From Streptomyces viridiviolaceus (GTDB taxonomy: Bacteria; Actinomycetota; Actinomycetes; Streptomycetales; Streptomycetaceae): 64,000 nt of DNA. The position numbers were made by a program, and so were the translations under genes. A model generated the notes under the pieces. It ran no database searches. It worked only from the letters and a program-made list of their open reading frames with translations, and was not told where the DNA came from. The stretch is taken from NCBI RefSeq assembly GCF_014650995.1, contig NZ_BMWA01000013.1:166020-230019 (forward strand). The letters are read 5' to 3'. Positions 9,228 through 17,703 of this stretch are shown one piece after another (the first letter of the stretch is position 1; each line of letters starts with the position of its first letter).

Positions 9228-10073
9228 ATGACTGCAGGCGCCGAGGACGCAGACCGGCCGCCCGGGCTGCCGGCGGCACTGCTGATCGACGCCTCGACGG
9301 AGGCGATCAGCGCGACCGGCGGCCACGCGGGCGGGATCTACCTGCGGTCCCGCTCGCCCGGGGTGCTGTGGCTGGCCGTGCTCGCCGGACTGCCCGGTCC
9401 GCTGTTCCGCCCCTGGTGGCGGATGCACGCCGACCGCCCGTTCCCCGTCGCGGACGCCTACCGGCTGGGCGTCCGGGTGCTGTTGCCCAATGCCACGGAG
9501 ACGATGCGCCGCTACCCCCAGTTCGCGGCCGGCCTGCCGTTCCCGTTCGGTTCGCTGCACGTGCCGATCACGGGCGCCGCACACCCCTTCGGCGTACTGA
9601 CCGTCCTGCGCCCCGCGGTCCCGGACGTCGCCGAGATGCTGGACGGCCTGGACGTGGTGGAACGGCTGGCCGGGGAACTCGGTGCGTCCCTGGAACGGTG
9701 GGAGGACGGCGGCGGGTCGCCCGTCCACCCGGACGGCCGCACCCAGGTGCTGGACGTCCCCGGCGGCGTCGTCCTCGGGGTGGACCCGCAGGCCCAGTAC
9801 CCGCTGACGGAGTTCCGGCTCGACCCCGACGCCGTCCTCGCCCTGTACACCGACGGGCTGGTGGAGCGGCCCGGCACCGACATCGACGACGGCATCACGG
9901 CCCTGCGGGTGGCCCTGGCCGAGTGCGGCGCACCCGTCCCGGGACCCGGCGGCCGCTCCTTGGCGAGCATCGCCGACCGGCTCACCGTGATGGCACGGCA
10001 CGCCGTCGACCGCCCCGACGACATCTCCCTGCTGCTGGCGGTCCGCCGCCCCGGCCACGGGAGTCCGCGGTGA
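9228..10073 (+). CDS. GAF-domain protein with only the C-terminal part of a SpoIIE/PP2C domain
   Basis: 281 residues. The first half is a GAF-like sensor domain (LLIDASTEAISATGGHAGGI through FGSLHVPITGAAHPFGVLTV). The second half matches only the tail of a SpoIIE-type phosphatase: VLALYTDGLVERPGTDIDDG and the closing RPDDISLLLAVRR. The first half of the phosphatase, with the GGDW(F/Y)D and GDVxGHG metal-binding motifs, is missing, so catalytic activity is unlikely. The frame is intact with a GAGG site eight bases before the ATG (9228); a GTG at 9219 is possible. It lies 112 bp upstream of a complete GAF/PP2C protein on the same strand, from which it may have arisen by duplication and internal deletion. 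Confidence 0.8.
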   Translation: MTAGAEDADRPPGLPAALLIDASTEAISATGGHAGGIYLRSRSPGVLWLAVLAGLPGPLFRPWWRMHADRPFPVADAYRLGVRVLLPNATETMRRYPQFAAGLPFPFGSLHVPITGAAHPFGVLTVLRPAVPDVAEMLDGLDVVERLAGELGASLERWEDGGGSPVHPDGRTQVLDVPGGVVLGVDPQAQYPLTEFRLDPDAVLALYTDGLVERPGTDIDDGITALRVALAECGAPVPGPGGRSLASIADRLTVMARHAVDRPDDISLLLAVRRPGHGSPR

Positions 10074-10185
10074 GTGACCGGGGCGCGGCGCACGCCGGCC
10101 GGACGGCACCGGACCCCGGCAGCGACTCCGGCACCCGGGGGGACGCCCCTCGCCTCCCACGGCCGGGCAGTGTAGACATGGGCAC

Positions 10186-12936
10186 ATGGTCCGACTAATG
10201 GGTCGATCGGGAGAGCGGTCAACCCGTCGCCCCAGCGGTCCGCTCGCCCGGCGGCGGGAGACGGGCCGGTCCCGGCGGGGAGAGCCCGCGGGGCCGCGGG
10301 GACGGGCGGCGGGACTGCGGTCGGCGCTGACCGGGCGCAGCGTCGCCGGACAGGTCTTCGTGCTGAACCTGGCGATCGTGCTGCTGCTGGTGGTGGCGGC
10401 GGTGGTCGCGCTGGTGCTCCAGGTGCGGCACGACAGCACGGAGGAGGCCCGCAACCGTTCGGTCGCCGTGGCCGCGGCGTTCGCCGACTCCCCCGGCATG
10501 GTCGAGGCGCTCCGCAGTCCGGACCCGACGGCGGTGCTGCAGCCGCGCGCCGAGGCGGTGCGCAAGGCGACGGGGGTGGACTTCGTCGTCGTCATGAACA
10601 CCGACGGCGTCCGCTACACCCACCCCCAGCCCGACCGGATCGGCAAGGAGTTCGTGGGGGACATCGGCCCCGCGCTGGCCGGGAAGACCGTGATCGAGGA
10701 GATCACCGGGACCATCGGACCCCTGGTCCAGGCCATCGTGCCCGTCACCGCGCCCGACGGAACGGTGGTCGGTCTGGTCTCGGCCGGCATCACGACGGAG
10801 AACGTGGGCGGCGCCGTCGCCCGGCAGCTGCCGCTGGTGCTGATCGCCGCGGGCATCGCCCTCGCCCTGGCGACGGTGGGCACGGCACTGGTCAGCCGGC
10901 GGCTGCTGCGCCAGACGCACGGCCTGGGGCCGGACGAGATGACCCGGATGTACGAGCATCACGACGCCGTGCTGCACGCCGTCCGGGAAGGCGTTCTCAT
11001 CGTCGACGGGGAGGGCACGCTGCTGCTCGCCAACGACGAGGCGCACCGGCTGCTGGACCTGCCCGAGGACGCCGAGGGACGGGATGTCCTGGAGCTGGGA
11101 CTCGACCCGGACACGGCGGCCCTGCTGGCCTCGGGACGGGTCGCCACGGACGAGGTGCATCTGGTCCGGGACCGGCTGCTGGCGGTCAATCAGCGGCCCA
11201 CGGACATCGAGGGCGGCCCGCCCGGCAGCGTCGCCACGCTGCGCGACTCCACGGAGCTGCGGGCCCTGTCCGGCCGGGCGGAGACCGCCCGGGAACGCCT
11301 CAACATGCTCTACGACGCGGGCGTGGGCATCGGCACCAGCCTGGACGTCACGCAGACCGCCGAGGAACTGGCGGAGCTGGCCGTGCCCCGGTTCGCCGAC
11401 TACACCACCGTGGACCTGTTCGACGCCGTCCTCGGCGGTGGCGAGGCGGACGCGGTGAGCCCGCTGCGCCGGGCCGCGCTCGGCGGCGTCCGCAAGGACG
11501 TGCCCCTCTACCCGGTGGGCCGGCAGATCCGTTTCGTGGCCTCCTCGCCGCAGGGCCGGACCCTGCGCACCGGCCGGCCCGGCCTCGAACCGGACCTCCG
11601 CGGCGACAGCGCCTGGCGGGTGCAGGACCCCGAACGCTCCGCGAAGCTGCTGGAGCACGGCATCCACTCGCTGATCACCGTGCCCCTGCGGGCGGGCGCC
11701 GTGCTGCTCGGGGTGGTCAGTTTCTGGCGCTCGGAGAATCCCGAGCCGTTCGACGCCGACGACCTCGACCTCGCCGAGGAGCTGGTCGCGCGTGCGGCGG
11801 TCTCCATCGACAACGCGCGCCGCTACACGCGCGAGCACAGCATGGCGGTCACGCTGCAGCGCAGCCTGCTGCCCCGTACGCTGCCCGACCAGGACGCCCT
11901 GGACATCGCCTACCGGTACCTGCCGGCGCAGGCGGGCGTCGGCGGGGACTGGTTCGACGTCCTGCCGCTGTCCGGGGCCCGGGTCGCTCTCGTCGTGGGC
12001 GACGTCGTCGGTCACGGGCTGCACGCCGCGGCCACCATGGGCCGGCTGCGGACGGCGGTGCACAACTTCTCCGCCCTCGACCTGCCGCCCGACGAGCTGC
12101 TCACCCTGCTGGACGAGCTGGTCGGCCGCATCGACCAGGACGAGACGGTCGAGGCCGACAGCGCCCCGGTCACCGGCGCGACCTGTCTCTACGCCATCTA
12201 CGACCCCGTCTCCCGCACCTGTGCGATGGCCCGGGCCGGCCATCCTCCGCCGGCCCTCATCCGGCCCGACGGCAGCGTGGAGTTCCTCGATCTGCCCGCC
12301 GGTCCGCCGCTCGGTCTGGGCGGCCTGCCGTTCGAGGCGACGGAGCTGGAACTGCCGGAGGGCAGCCGGCTCGTGCTCTACACCGACGGGCTGGTCGAGG
12401 ACCGGGAGCACGACATCGACGTCGGCCTGGAGCAGCTGCGCGGGGCCCTGGAGACGGCCGGCGCGTCGCCGGAGGACACCTGCCGGGCCGTGCTCGACGT
12501 CCGGCTCCCGGACCGGCCGGGCGACGACATCGCCCTGCTCGTCGCCCGCACCCGCGCCCTCGGACCCGACCGGGTCGCCGAGTGGCAGGTGCCGTCCGAC
12601 CCGGCGGCGGTAGGCGAGGTCCGCGCCGAGGTCACCCGGCGGCTGGCGGACTGGGGGCTGGAGGAGCTGGCGTTCACGACCGAGCTGATCCTGAGCGAGC
12701 TGGTGACGAACGCGATCCGGTACGGCGGGGAGCCCATCCACGTACGCGTGCTGCGCAACCGCAGCGTGATCTGCGAGGTGTTCGACAGCAGCAGCACCTC
12801 ACCCCACCTGCGCTACGCGGCCATGACCGACGAGGGCGGGCGGGGCCTGTTCCTCGTCGCCCAACTGGCCGAGCGTTGGGGCACCCGCTACACGCCGGCG
12901 GGCAAGGTCATCTGGGCGGAGCAGCCGGCGCCCTGA
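10186..12936 (+). CDS. Membrane sensor with PAS, GAF, SpoIIE phosphatase and HATPase domains
   Basis: 916-residue signalling protein. Order: basic cytoplasmic tail; membrane segment (about 56-80); extracytoplasmic CitA/DcuS-like CACHE domain (85-210, with the family block YTHPQPDRIGKEFVGD); membrane segment (213-236); PAS (255-355); GAF (370-545); PP2C phosphatase (555-790, with VGGDWFDVLPLSG, VVGDVVGHGLHAA and LYTDGLVEDREHD all intact); RsbW-like HATPase (800-916, N-box ELILSELVTNAIRYGG). It can in principle both dephosphorylate and phosphorylate STAS antagonists such as the one at 7092. The CACHE domain suggests a small organic acid as signal. The ATG at 10186 is used; the next at 10198 is also possible, and neither has a good ribosome site. 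Confidence 0.93.
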   Translation: MVRLMGRSGERSTRRPSGPLARRRETGRSRRGEPAGPRGRAAGLRSALTGRSVAGQVFVLNLAIVLLLVVAAVVALVLQVRHDSTEEARNRSVAVAAAFADSPGMVEALRSPDPTAVLQPRAEAVRKATGVDFVVVMNTDGVRYTHPQPDRIGKEFVGDIGPALAGKTVIEEITGTIGPLVQAIVPVTAPDGTVVGLVSAGITTENVGGAVARQLPLVLIAAGIALALATVGTALVSRRLLRQTHGLGPDEMTRMYEHHDAVLHAVREGVLIVDGEGTLLLANDEAHRLLDLPEDAEGRDVLELGLDPDTAALLASGRVATDEVHLVRDRLLAVNQRPTDIEGGPPGSVATLRDSTELRALSGRAETARERLNMLYDAGVGIGTSLDVTQTAEELAELAVPRFADYTTVDLFDAVLGGGEADAVSPLRRAALGGVRKDVPLYPVGRQIRFVASSPQGRTLRTGRPGLEPDLRGDSAWRVQDPERSAKLLEHGIHSLITVPLRAGAVLLGVVSFWRSENPEPFDADDLDLAEELVARAAVSIDNARRYTREHSMAVTLQRSLLPRTLPDQDALDIAYRYLPAQAGVGGDWFDVLPLSGARVALVVGDVVGHGLHAAATMGRLRTAVHNFSALDLPPDELLTLLDELVGRIDQDETVEADSAPVTGATCLYAIYDPVSRTCAMARAGHPPPALIRPDGSVEFLDLPAGPPLGLGGLPFEATELELPEGSRLVLYTDGLVEDREHDIDVGLEQLRGALETAGASPEDTCRAVLDVRLPDRPGDDIALLVARTRALGPDRVAEWQVPSDPAAVGEVRAEVTRRLADWGLEELAFTTELILSELVTNAIRYGGEPIHVRVLRNRSVICEVFDSSSTSPHLRYAAMTDEGGRGLFLVAQLAERWGTRYTPAGKVIWAEQPAP

Positions 12937-12955
12937 GCGCGGGGCACGCGCACGT

Positions 12956-12994
12956 GGGCCGCGGAAGCCGGTCGTACGCCGGCTTCCGCGGCCC
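12956..12994. terminator. Strong hairpin between convergent genes
   Basis: A perfect 16-bp stem, GGGCCGCGGAAGCCGG (12956-12971) with its complement at 12979-12994, loop of 7 bases, lies between the sensor-phosphatase stop and the CsbD-like gene stop. Confidence 0.75.
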
Positions 12995-13018
12995 TGCCGT
13001 GCTTCGGCGGTACCGGCG

Positions 13019-13192
13019 TCAGTGCCGGAACGCGTCCTTGGCCTTCTCCTTGGCCTGACGGGCGTCGCCCTTGGACTGTTCGGCGCGGCCCTCAGCCGTC
13101 ATCCTTTCGTTGCCGACGGCGCGGCCGATCGCTTCCTTGGCCTTGCCCTTCGCCTGCTCCATCTTGCTCTTGGACTTCTGGTTGCGGGCCAC
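13019..13192 (-). CDS. CsbD-like small stress protein
   Basis: 57 residues, rich in Lys, Ala and Glu: KSKMEQAKGKAKEAIGRAVG then AEGRAEQSKGDARQAKEKAK. This is the CsbD pattern, a small abundant protein of the general stress response (sigma-B regulon in Bacillus) whose molecular job is unknown. A GAGGTGA site precedes the GTG start. Its position beside the partner-switching locus suits stress regulation. Confidence 0.88.
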   Translation of the reverse strand: MARNQKSKSKMEQAKGKAKEAIGRAVGNERMTAEGRAEQSKGDARQAKEKAKDAFRH

Positions 13193-13346
13193 AGCTGGTC
13201 ACCTCACGGCGTTCGTTTGCGTGCTCCTGATCCTGCGGGTCGCCCCGCAGAGCGAGGTCAAACCTGCCGCGGCCCGCCGGGGTGATCGCGGGGCCGTGGG
13301 GTAGGAGGGGGAAGGACGGGGGATGTCGTCGACTCGGAGGAACGTC

Positions 13347-13493
13347 ATGGCCGGACTGATGGATAGGATCAAGCAGTTCGCGCGGAGCCCGCAGGGCCGC
13401 CGGGCGGCGGAGCAGGTGCGCCGTGCCGCGGCGGACCCCCGCCGCCGTGCGCAGGCGCAGGAGATGCTGCGGAAGTTCGGCAAGCGCCGCTGA
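13347..13493 (+). CDS. Small basic protein of unknown function
   Basis: 48 residues, beginning MAGLMDRIKQFARSPQGRR and ending KFGKRR, strongly basic and helical. A good CGGAGGA site lies 6 bases before the ATG. Short proteins of this look are common in Streptomyces but I know no function. It is divergent from the CsbD-like gene and converges with the MFS gene. Confidence 0.65.
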   Translation: MAGLMDRIKQFARSPQGRRAAEQVRRAAADPRRRAQAQEMLRKFGKRR

Positions 13494-13510
13494 GCGCGTG
13501 GCGCGGCGCC

Positions 13511-15022
13511 TCAAATCTGGCTCGCGTGGGTGTGGCTGTGGGACGCCTCCGGGGGGCAGCGCCCGCCGCCGTCGGAGCGGTCCCGCCGCCAGTCGACGAC
13601 CGCCACGGCCAGGGCGCACAGCATCACCGCGACGCCGGCCCCGACCGACAGGGCCACGGCGCCCCGGTAGTCGTCGTGGGTGGCGTTGAGCACCAGGTAG
13701 AACAGCCCCGGCAGCGCCGCGGTGCCCACGGCGCCGCCCAGCCGCTGCCCCGTCTGCAGGGCCCCGCCGGCGGCGCCCGCCACGCGTACCGGGACCTCCC
13801 GGAGCGTCATCGTGACGTTCGGGGAGATGACACAGCCGCTGCCGAGACCGCCCAGGAGCAGCGCCGGGGCCGCGAGCCACACGGCCATGCCCTCGGGGGC
13901 CAGCCACAGTACGAGCGCCGTCGCGCCCAGACCGGCCATGACGGCGACGAGACCGCAGACGGTCAGCAGCCGCCCCAGCCGGTCGACCAGCCGGCCCGCG
14001 ACGGCGGCCGCGACGGCGGAGCCGACGGCGAACGGCGTCACCGCCAGGCCGGACCGCAGGGGTGAGTAGCCCAGTCCGTTCTGGAAGAACAACGCGAAGA
14101 CGAGCCACACCCCGCTGAATCCGACGAAGTACAGGGCGGCCAGGCCCGCGCCGGTGGCGTAGCCGCGCGTGCCGGTGAGCAGCCGCGGATCCAGCAGCGG
14201 CTCCCCGTCATGGCCGACGACCCGGCGCTCCCACACCGCGAATCCGAGGAGCACGAGCAGCCCGGCCGGGAACAGCCACCACAGGTGGCGCAGGCCGCCG
14301 GCCTCGGCGAGCACCAGCGGGAGCATCACGGCCAGGATCCCCGCGCCCAGGAGCACGACGCCCACCGGGTCCAGGTGCCCTCGGCCGCGGGGCGCCACCC
14401 GGGGCAGGAGCCGCCTGCCGAGCAGCAGGGCGACCACGCCGACCGGCACGTTGACGTAGAAGATCCACCGCCAGCCCTGGGGGCCGTGGGCGAGCGCCAG
14501 GATCAGTCCGCCGACGACCGGTCCCACGGCGCTGGAGACGCCCACGGTGGCGCCGAACAGCCCGAAGGCCCGACCGCGTTCCGCGCCCTGGAACAGTTGC
14601 TGGATCAGGGCCGAGTTCTGCGGAGCCAGGCTGCCCGCGGCGACCCCCTGGGCCAGCCGCGCCACGATGAGCAGTGCGACCGTGGGCGCGGCTCCCGCGG
14701 CGGCGCTGCACACCACGAAGGCGGCCAGGGCGACCAGGAAGACCCGGCGTCTTCCGAAGGCGTCACCGATCCGTCCGGCCGTGACCAGGGTCAGCGCGAA
14801 TGCCAGGGCGTAGCCGGAGACGACCCACTGCACGCCCGCGGCCGAGGCGTTCAGGCCCCGCTGCATGGACGGCAGCGCCACCGCGACGATCGTCACATCG
14901 AGAAGGATCATGAAACCGGCGACCAGGGTCACCCACAGGGCCCGCCACCGGTTCGGATCGGGCCGGTCCCCGGTCGGCCCGCCGCCGCGACCGCGTTCGT
15001 CCGTCCAGGCATCGCGCTCCAC
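13511..15022 (-). CDS. MFS efflux transporter, DHA2 (EmrB/QacA) family
   Basis: 503-residue inner membrane drug/proton antiporter. About 14 hydrophobic segments are visible. Motif A reads GRIGDAFGRRRVFLVALA between TM2 and TM3, and motif C-like glycine-rich stretches (ATVGVSSAVGPVVGGLIL) follow in TM5. The first helix reads LLDVTIVAVALPSMQRGL, the DHA2 motif D1. I start at the GTG at 15022, which has GGAGGGAG just upstream; the frame is open to 15061. The divergent gene is fprA, with a perfect 17-bp palindrome midway. The substrate is unknown. Confidence 0.92.
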   Translation of the reverse strand: MERDAWTDERGRGGGPTGDRPDPNRWRALWVTLVAGFMILLDVTIVAVALPSMQRGLNASAAGVQWVVSGYALAFALTLVTAGRIGDAFGRRRVFLVALAAFVVCSAAAGAAPTVALLIVARLAQGVAAGSLAPQNSALIQQLFQGAERGRAFGLFGATVGVSSAVGPVVGGLILALAHGPQGWRWIFYVNVPVGVVALLLGRRLLPRVAPRGRGHLDPVGVVLLGAGILAVMLPLVLAEAGGLRHLWWLFPAGLLVLLGFAVWERRVVGHDGEPLLDPRLLTGTRGYATGAGLAALYFVGFSGVWLVFALFFQNGLGYSPLRSGLAVTPFAVGSAVAAAVAGRLVDRLGRLLTVCGLVAVMAGLGATALVLWLAPEGMAVWLAAPALLLGGLGSGCVISPNVTMTLREVPVRVAGAAGGALQTGQRLGGAVGTAALPGLFYLVLNATHDDYRGAVALSVGAGVAVMLCALAVAVVDWRRDRSDGGGRCPPEASHSHTHASQI

Positions 15023-15112
15023 TCGGGCTCCCTCCACGCGGTCGGTGCGATCGCCGCACACTCACGCCTGCGTCACCCGGGACGAGCGATTCAAACACGC
15101 ACGAAGAGAACC

Positions 15113-15129
15113 CATAAGGCAGCCTTATG
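15113..15129. promoter_or_regulatory. 17-bp palindrome between MFS exporter and fprA
   Basis: CATAAGGCAGCCTTATG is a perfect inverted repeat (8-bp arms, one central base), unusually AT-rich for this DNA, lying 90 bp upstream of the MFS start and 93 bp upstream of the fprA start. It is a likely operator for an unlinked regulator. No regulator gene adjoins it. Confidence 0.5.
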
Positions 15130-15222
15130 TGCCCATAGACCGGACCCGCGTACCGACTTAGGGTTGCCTCAGCTTAGGCTTCCCGTCGAGTCGATCTGTC
15201 ACCGCTCGAAGGGAACCTGAAC

Positions 15223-16587
15223 ATGCCCCGCCCTCTGCGGGTAGCCATCGTCGGATCCGGCCCGGCCGGAATCTACGCCGCCGACGCCCTGCTCAAGTCC
15301 GAGGTGGCCGCCGACCCCGGCGTGTCCATCGACATCTTCGAGCGCATGCCCGCCCCGTTCGGACTGATCCGTTACGGCGTCGCCCCCGACCACCCGCGGA
15401 TCAAGGGCATCATCACGGCCCTGCACCAGGTGCTCGACAAGCCGCAGATCCGTCTCTTCGGCAACGTGGACTACCCGACCGACATCAGCCTGGACGACCT
15501 GCGCGCGTTCTACGACGGCGTGATCTTCGCCACCGGCGCCACGGCCGACCGGGAGCTGCCCATACCCGGCATCGACCTCGACGGCTCCTACGGCGCCGCC
15601 GACTTCGTGTCCTGGTACGACGGCCACCCGGACGTGCCGCGCACCTGGCCGCTCGAGGCCGAGAAGGTCGCCGTCCTGGGCGTCGGCAACGTCGCCCTCG
15701 ACGTGGCCCGCATCCTCGCCAAGACGGCGGACGAGCTGCTGCCGACGGAGATCCCGCCGAACGTCTACGACGGTCTGAAGGCCAACAAGGCGCTGGAGAT
15801 CCACGTCTTCGGCCGCCGCGGCCCGGCGCAGGCGAAGTTCAGCCCGATGGAGCTCCGGGAGCTGGACCACTCCCCCAACATCGAGGTGATCGTCGACCCC
15901 GAGGACATCGACTACGACGACGGCTCGATCGCGACCCGGCGCGGCAACAAGCAGGCCGACATGGTCGCCAAGACGCTGGAGAACTGGGCGATCCGCGATG
16001 CCGGCGACCGCCCGCACAAGCTGTTCCTGCACTTCTTCGAGTCGCCGTCGGAGATCCTCGGCGAGGACGGCAAGGTCGTCGGGCTGCGCACCGAGCGCAC
16101 CGCGCTCGACGGCACCGGGAACGTCAAGGGCACCGGCGAGTTCAAGGACTGGGACGTCCAGGCGGTCTACCGGGCCGTCGGCTACCTGTCCGACCAGCTG
16201 CCCAAGCTGCCCTGGGACATCGACTCCGGCACGGTCCCGGACGAGGGCGGACGCGTCGTCCAGGAGTCCGGCGAGCACCTGCAGTCCACCTACGTCACCG
16301 GCTGGATCCGGCGCGGCCCGGTCGGCCTGATCGGCCACACCAAGGGCGACGCCAACGAGACGGTGGCCAACCTGCTGGACGACTTCGCGAACGGCCGGCT
16401 CCACACGCCCGACTCGCCCGGTCCGGAGGCCGTGGACGCCTTCCTCGCCGAGCGGAACATCCGCTTCACCACGTGGGAGGGCTGGTACAGGCTCGACGCC
16501 GCCGAGAAGGCGCTCGGCGAGCCGCAGGGCCGCGAGCGCGTGAAGCTCGTCGAGCGTGAGGACATGCTCCGGGAGAGCGGCGCCTGA
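15223..16587 (+). CDS. fprA: Ferredoxin-NADP+ reductase, adrenodoxin-reductase type (FprA)
   Basis: 454-residue FAD enzyme moving electrons between NADPH and ferredoxins, for instance to feed cytochromes P450. The FAD fold reads VAIVGSGPAGIYAADALL at residues 7-24, followed by the family block MPAPFGLIRYGVAPDHP. The NADP fold is VAVLGVGNVALDVARIL, and GWIRRGPVGLIGHTKGDA is the family's conserved C-terminal block. GAAGGGAACC precedes the ATG. No ferredoxin or P450 gene is adjacent, so its partner is elsewhere. Confidence 0.93.
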   Translation: MPRPLRVAIVGSGPAGIYAADALLKSEVAADPGVSIDIFERMPAPFGLIRYGVAPDHPRIKGIITALHQVLDKPQIRLFGNVDYPTDISLDDLRAFYDGVIFATGATADRELPIPGIDLDGSYGAADFVSWYDGHPDVPRTWPLEAEKVAVLGVGNVALDVARILAKTADELLPTEIPPNVYDGLKANKALEIHVFGRRGPAQAKFSPMELRELDHSPNIEVIVDPEDIDYDDGSIATRRGNKQADMVAKTLENWAIRDAGDRPHKLFLHFFESPSEILGEDGKVVGLRTERTALDGTGNVKGTGEFKDWDVQAVYRAVGYLSDQLPKLPWDIDSGTVPDEGGRVVQESGEHLQSTYVTGWIRRGPVGLIGHTKGDANETVANLLDDFANGRLHTPDSPGPEAVDAFLAERNIRFTTWEGWYRLDAAEKALGEPQGRERVKLVEREDMLRESGA

Positions 16588-16672
16588 GCCGTGACGACCG
16601 GCGTCGGCGGCCCAGGGCCTCCGTCGCCGGTCGTCTCCGTCATCCGCTGCCGCACCGGGGACCGACGCGCCT

Positions 16673-16713
16673 GGGTGCGGGCCCGGCGGGGAGGTCCCGC
16701 CGGGCCCGCACCC
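16673..16713. terminator. Strong hairpin between fprA and the roadblock operon
   Basis: A perfect 18-bp stem, GGGTGCGGGCCCGGCGGG (16673-16690) with its complement at 16696-16713 and a 5-base loop, separates two convergent transcripts. Confidence 0.8.
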
Positions 16714-16733
16714 GGTCGCCGGGCGTGCTGTGT

Positions 16734-17108
16734 TCAGACCTCGAGCTCGTTCTCGATGCGGCGCAGTTGGTGACGGGCCATCGCGAGGTTGGCGCGGCTG
16801 GCGTCGAGCACGAGGTACAGGAACAGCCCGTTGCCGCCGCGCCCCTTGATCAGGCGGATCAAGTGGTACTGGCTGCTCAGCGTGATCAGGATGTCCTCGA
16901 TCTCCTCCTTCAGACCGAGGAGTTCCATCGTGCGCAGCTTGGCCCGCACGACGTCCGTGTTGCCGGCGGCGGCGACCTCCAGGTTGAAGTCCTTGGTCCC
17001 GCCCAGCGTGCCGAGGGCCATGCCGCTGGTGTAGTCGACCAGGGCCGCGGCCGACGCTCCGTCGATGGAGCTGAGGCATTCCTTGAGCGACGTCTCCAAG
17101 TTGGCCAT
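16734..17108 (-). CDS. Roadblock/LC7-like protein (last gene of a four-gene operon)
   Basis: 124 residues with the roadblock layout: an N-terminal helix (LETSLKECLSSIDGASAAAL), a beta strand with VDYTSGMALG, a long helix and a final strand pair ending in FLYLVLDASRANLAMARHQL. Bacterial roadblock proteins (MglB, conservon CvnB) act as partners or GAPs of Ras-like GTPases. It is clearly paralogous to the product of 18486-18884 (shared (V)D(Y/W)xSG(L/M)ALG and LD...NLA(M/L)AR blocks). No GTPase gene is in the window. It lies 32 bp below the next operon gene. Confidence 0.75.
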   Translation of the reverse strand: MANLETSLKECLSSIDGASAAALVDYTSGMALGTLGGTKDFNLEVAAAGNTDVVRAKLRTMELLGLKEEIEDILITLSSQYHLIRLIKGRGGNGLFLYLVLDASRANLAMARHQLRRIENELEV

Positions 17109-17140
17109 GCGTGGGTTCCTTTCCTTACGTGATCGGTGGG

Positions 17141-17665
17141 TCAGGTCGGCCGGCGGTGGCCGCCGGCCTGGGGACTGGGCTGGTGCGTGGGCCGCTGGGG
17201 TGTGCGCACCGGCAGCGTGCCGATGGGACGGGCCGTGCCCGAGGCGGGCACGGGGACGTGTTCGGCGGACGTGGCCGCCTCACGGTTCGGGCCGATCCGG
17301 ACGGCCACCAGGTCGCCGATCCGCGCCCCGCTGCGCCGGCCCTCGAGGTGCAGCCGGCCCACGTTGACGCGGCCGTCGGCGAGCAGGGTGAGCACGGCGG
17401 TCGGACCGGCCGCGTAGGTGGCGACGTAGCCCTCGGTCCCGCGCAGCAGCAGTTCGCGGAACTCGCCGCGCGCCGTGGCGTCCGCGATGCGGTGCGCGAC
17501 ACCCAGCGCGGCGGCGGTGAGCGCGGCGAGCCCCTCGGGTTCCGTCCCCGGCGCGTCGTGGGCCAGGACGAGCCCGTCGACCGTGGCCGCGAGCGACCCG
17601 GTCAGCTGGGGCACGCGGTTGCGCAGTCGGTGCAGTTCGTCCAGGACGTCGCTCTCGACGGCCAT
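17141..17665 (-). CDS. Roadblock/LC7-domain protein with proline-rich tail
   Basis: 173 residues. The first about 120 form a roadblock domain: VPQLTGSLAATVDGLVLAHD, then LAALTAAALGVAHRIADATA and a strand block EGYVATYAAGPTAVLTLLAD, the pattern seen in MglB-like and Streptomyces DUF-type roadblock proteins. The remaining 50 residues are Pro/Thr/Arg-rich and look disordered. The ATG at 17665 has an AGGAG site; the longer frame upstream has none. It is 38 bp downstream of the PATAN-like gene. I infer a dimerising scaffold or GTPase regulator. Confidence 0.75.
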   Translation of the reverse strand: MAVESDVLDELHRLRNRVPQLTGSLAATVDGLVLAHDAPGTEPEGLAALTAAALGVAHRIADATARGEFRELLLRGTEGYVATYAAGPTAVLTLLADGRVNVGRLHLEGRRSGARIGDLVAVRIGPNREAATSAEHVPVPASGTARPIGTLPVRTPQRPTHQPSPQAGGHRRPT

Positions 17666-17703
17666 GAGCAGTCTCCTTTCGGCACGCTGGCGACGCGCGC
17701 GGA

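Noticed and set aside
10219..12741. 840-codon antisense frame opposite the sensor phosphatase
   Set aside because: Composition is typical of an antisense shadow; no domain is recognisable, and the plus-strand gene has all its motifs.
15158..15178. Possible DmdR/IdeR iron box (two TTAGG elements) before fprA
   Set aside because: The spacing and second half do not match the 19-bp TTAGGTTAGGCTAACCTAA pattern; only isolated half-sites are present.
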